Assembly (NCBI RefSeq): GCF_004349245.1
Contig: NZ_SMLC01000005.1
Span: 51,561-115,560 of the forward strand
Length of the DNA: 64,000 nt
DNA from: Actinomadura sp. 6K520
Lineage (GTDB): Bacteria; Actinomycetota; Actinomycetes; Streptosporangiales; Streptosporangiaceae
Direction: 5' to 3'
A model generated the notes under the pieces. That model had not been told where the DNA came from and searched no databases. It saw only the letters and a list, made by a program, of their open reading frames with translations. Below are positions 63,941 to 64,000 of this stretch, one piece after another. The position numbers were made by a program, and so were the translations under genes. Numbering within the stretch: position 1 is the first letter of the stretch; every line of letters starts with the position of its first letter.

Positions 63941-64000
63941 GTTCAAGCCACTCGGCCTATTAGTACCGGTCAACTCCACACGTTACCGCGCTTCCATACC
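63941..64000 (-). rRNA. rrl: 23S ribosomal RNA, 3' end (partial)
   Basis: The minus strand carries the 3'-terminal 23S sequence GACCGGTACTAATAGGCCGA and continues off the window. The 3' end near 63941 is approximate. The 160 bases between here and the 5S gene are the transcribed spacer. Confidence 0.92.

Overview
The window is 64 kb of very GC-rich DNA. GTG starts, short leaders, a cold-shock/LysR/TetR-rich gene set, an ECF-sigma-like promoter style and the 5S/23S rRNA sequences all point to an actinomycete, plausibly a Thermomonosporaceae (Actinomadura-like) genome. The genus is inference only. Most of the window is ordinary chromosome with tightly packed genes. The exceptions are a gene-poor accessory stretch at about 50.7-55.2 kb and an intact insertion sequence at 59.8-62.7 kb next to an rRNA operon.

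Layout. 0.07-11.6 kb: Asp23/Gls24 protein; thrS with a small membrane-anchored protein behind it; a sugar-porter transporter with a methyltransferase; a NarL-type two-component pair; and a fatty-acid/acyl-CoA-like module (SDR + quinone-oxidoreductase-like gene, divergent from acyl-CoA dehydrogenase + TetR) arranged around a near-perfect 22-bp palindrome. 11.6-20.3 kb: cold-shock gene, then a tryptophan/kynurenine catabolic cluster: kynureninase, ACMS decarboxylase, 3-hydroxyanthranilate dioxygenase, 2-aminomuconate deaminase, oxalocrotonate decarboxylase, oxopentenoate hydratase and 2-aminomuconic semialdehyde dehydrogenase, with a divergent LysR regulator and a formamidase-like hydrolase. Together they would take N-formylkynurenine and 3-hydroxyanthranilate to 4-hydroxy-2-oxovalerate. 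Tryptophan dioxygenase, kynurenine monooxygenase and the final aldolase/dehydrogenase are not in the window.

20.3-27.6 kb: an ABC-F ATPase divergent from a TetR repressor, an XRE regulator divergent from an aldo/keto reductase, a secreted penicillin-acylase-family enzyme and a Nudix hydrolase. 27.6-38.4 kb: DUF4253 protein, secreted peptidase-like protein, SpoIIE-type phosphatase, spermidine-synthase-like protein and a five-gene peptide ABC importer. 38.5-50.7 kb: M20 peptidase, metallo-beta-lactamase-fold hydrolase, DUF899, PPOX flavoprotein, unusual P450, FAD monooxygenase, acyl-CoA ligase and several small conserved proteins.

50.7-64 kb: a low-density region with unfamiliar genes (a membrane-anchored protein and a DNA-binding-like protein); a frameshifted conserved gene; a MurA homologue in which the catalytic cysteine is replaced by aspartate; a secreted PHB-depolymerase-like esterase; a frameshifted PD-(D/E)XK nuclease-like gene; a complete three-gene IS21-family element with 6-bp target duplication; a TPR protein; and the 3' end of an rRNA operon (5S and the last bases of 23S, minus strand). 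I did not find a clearly new multi-gene system. The strongest leads are the Cys-to-Asp MurA, the three-gene IS21 element, the P450 without a recognisable ExxR, a shared ECF-type promoter block with a large palindrome, and the accessory region at 50.7-55.2 kb.
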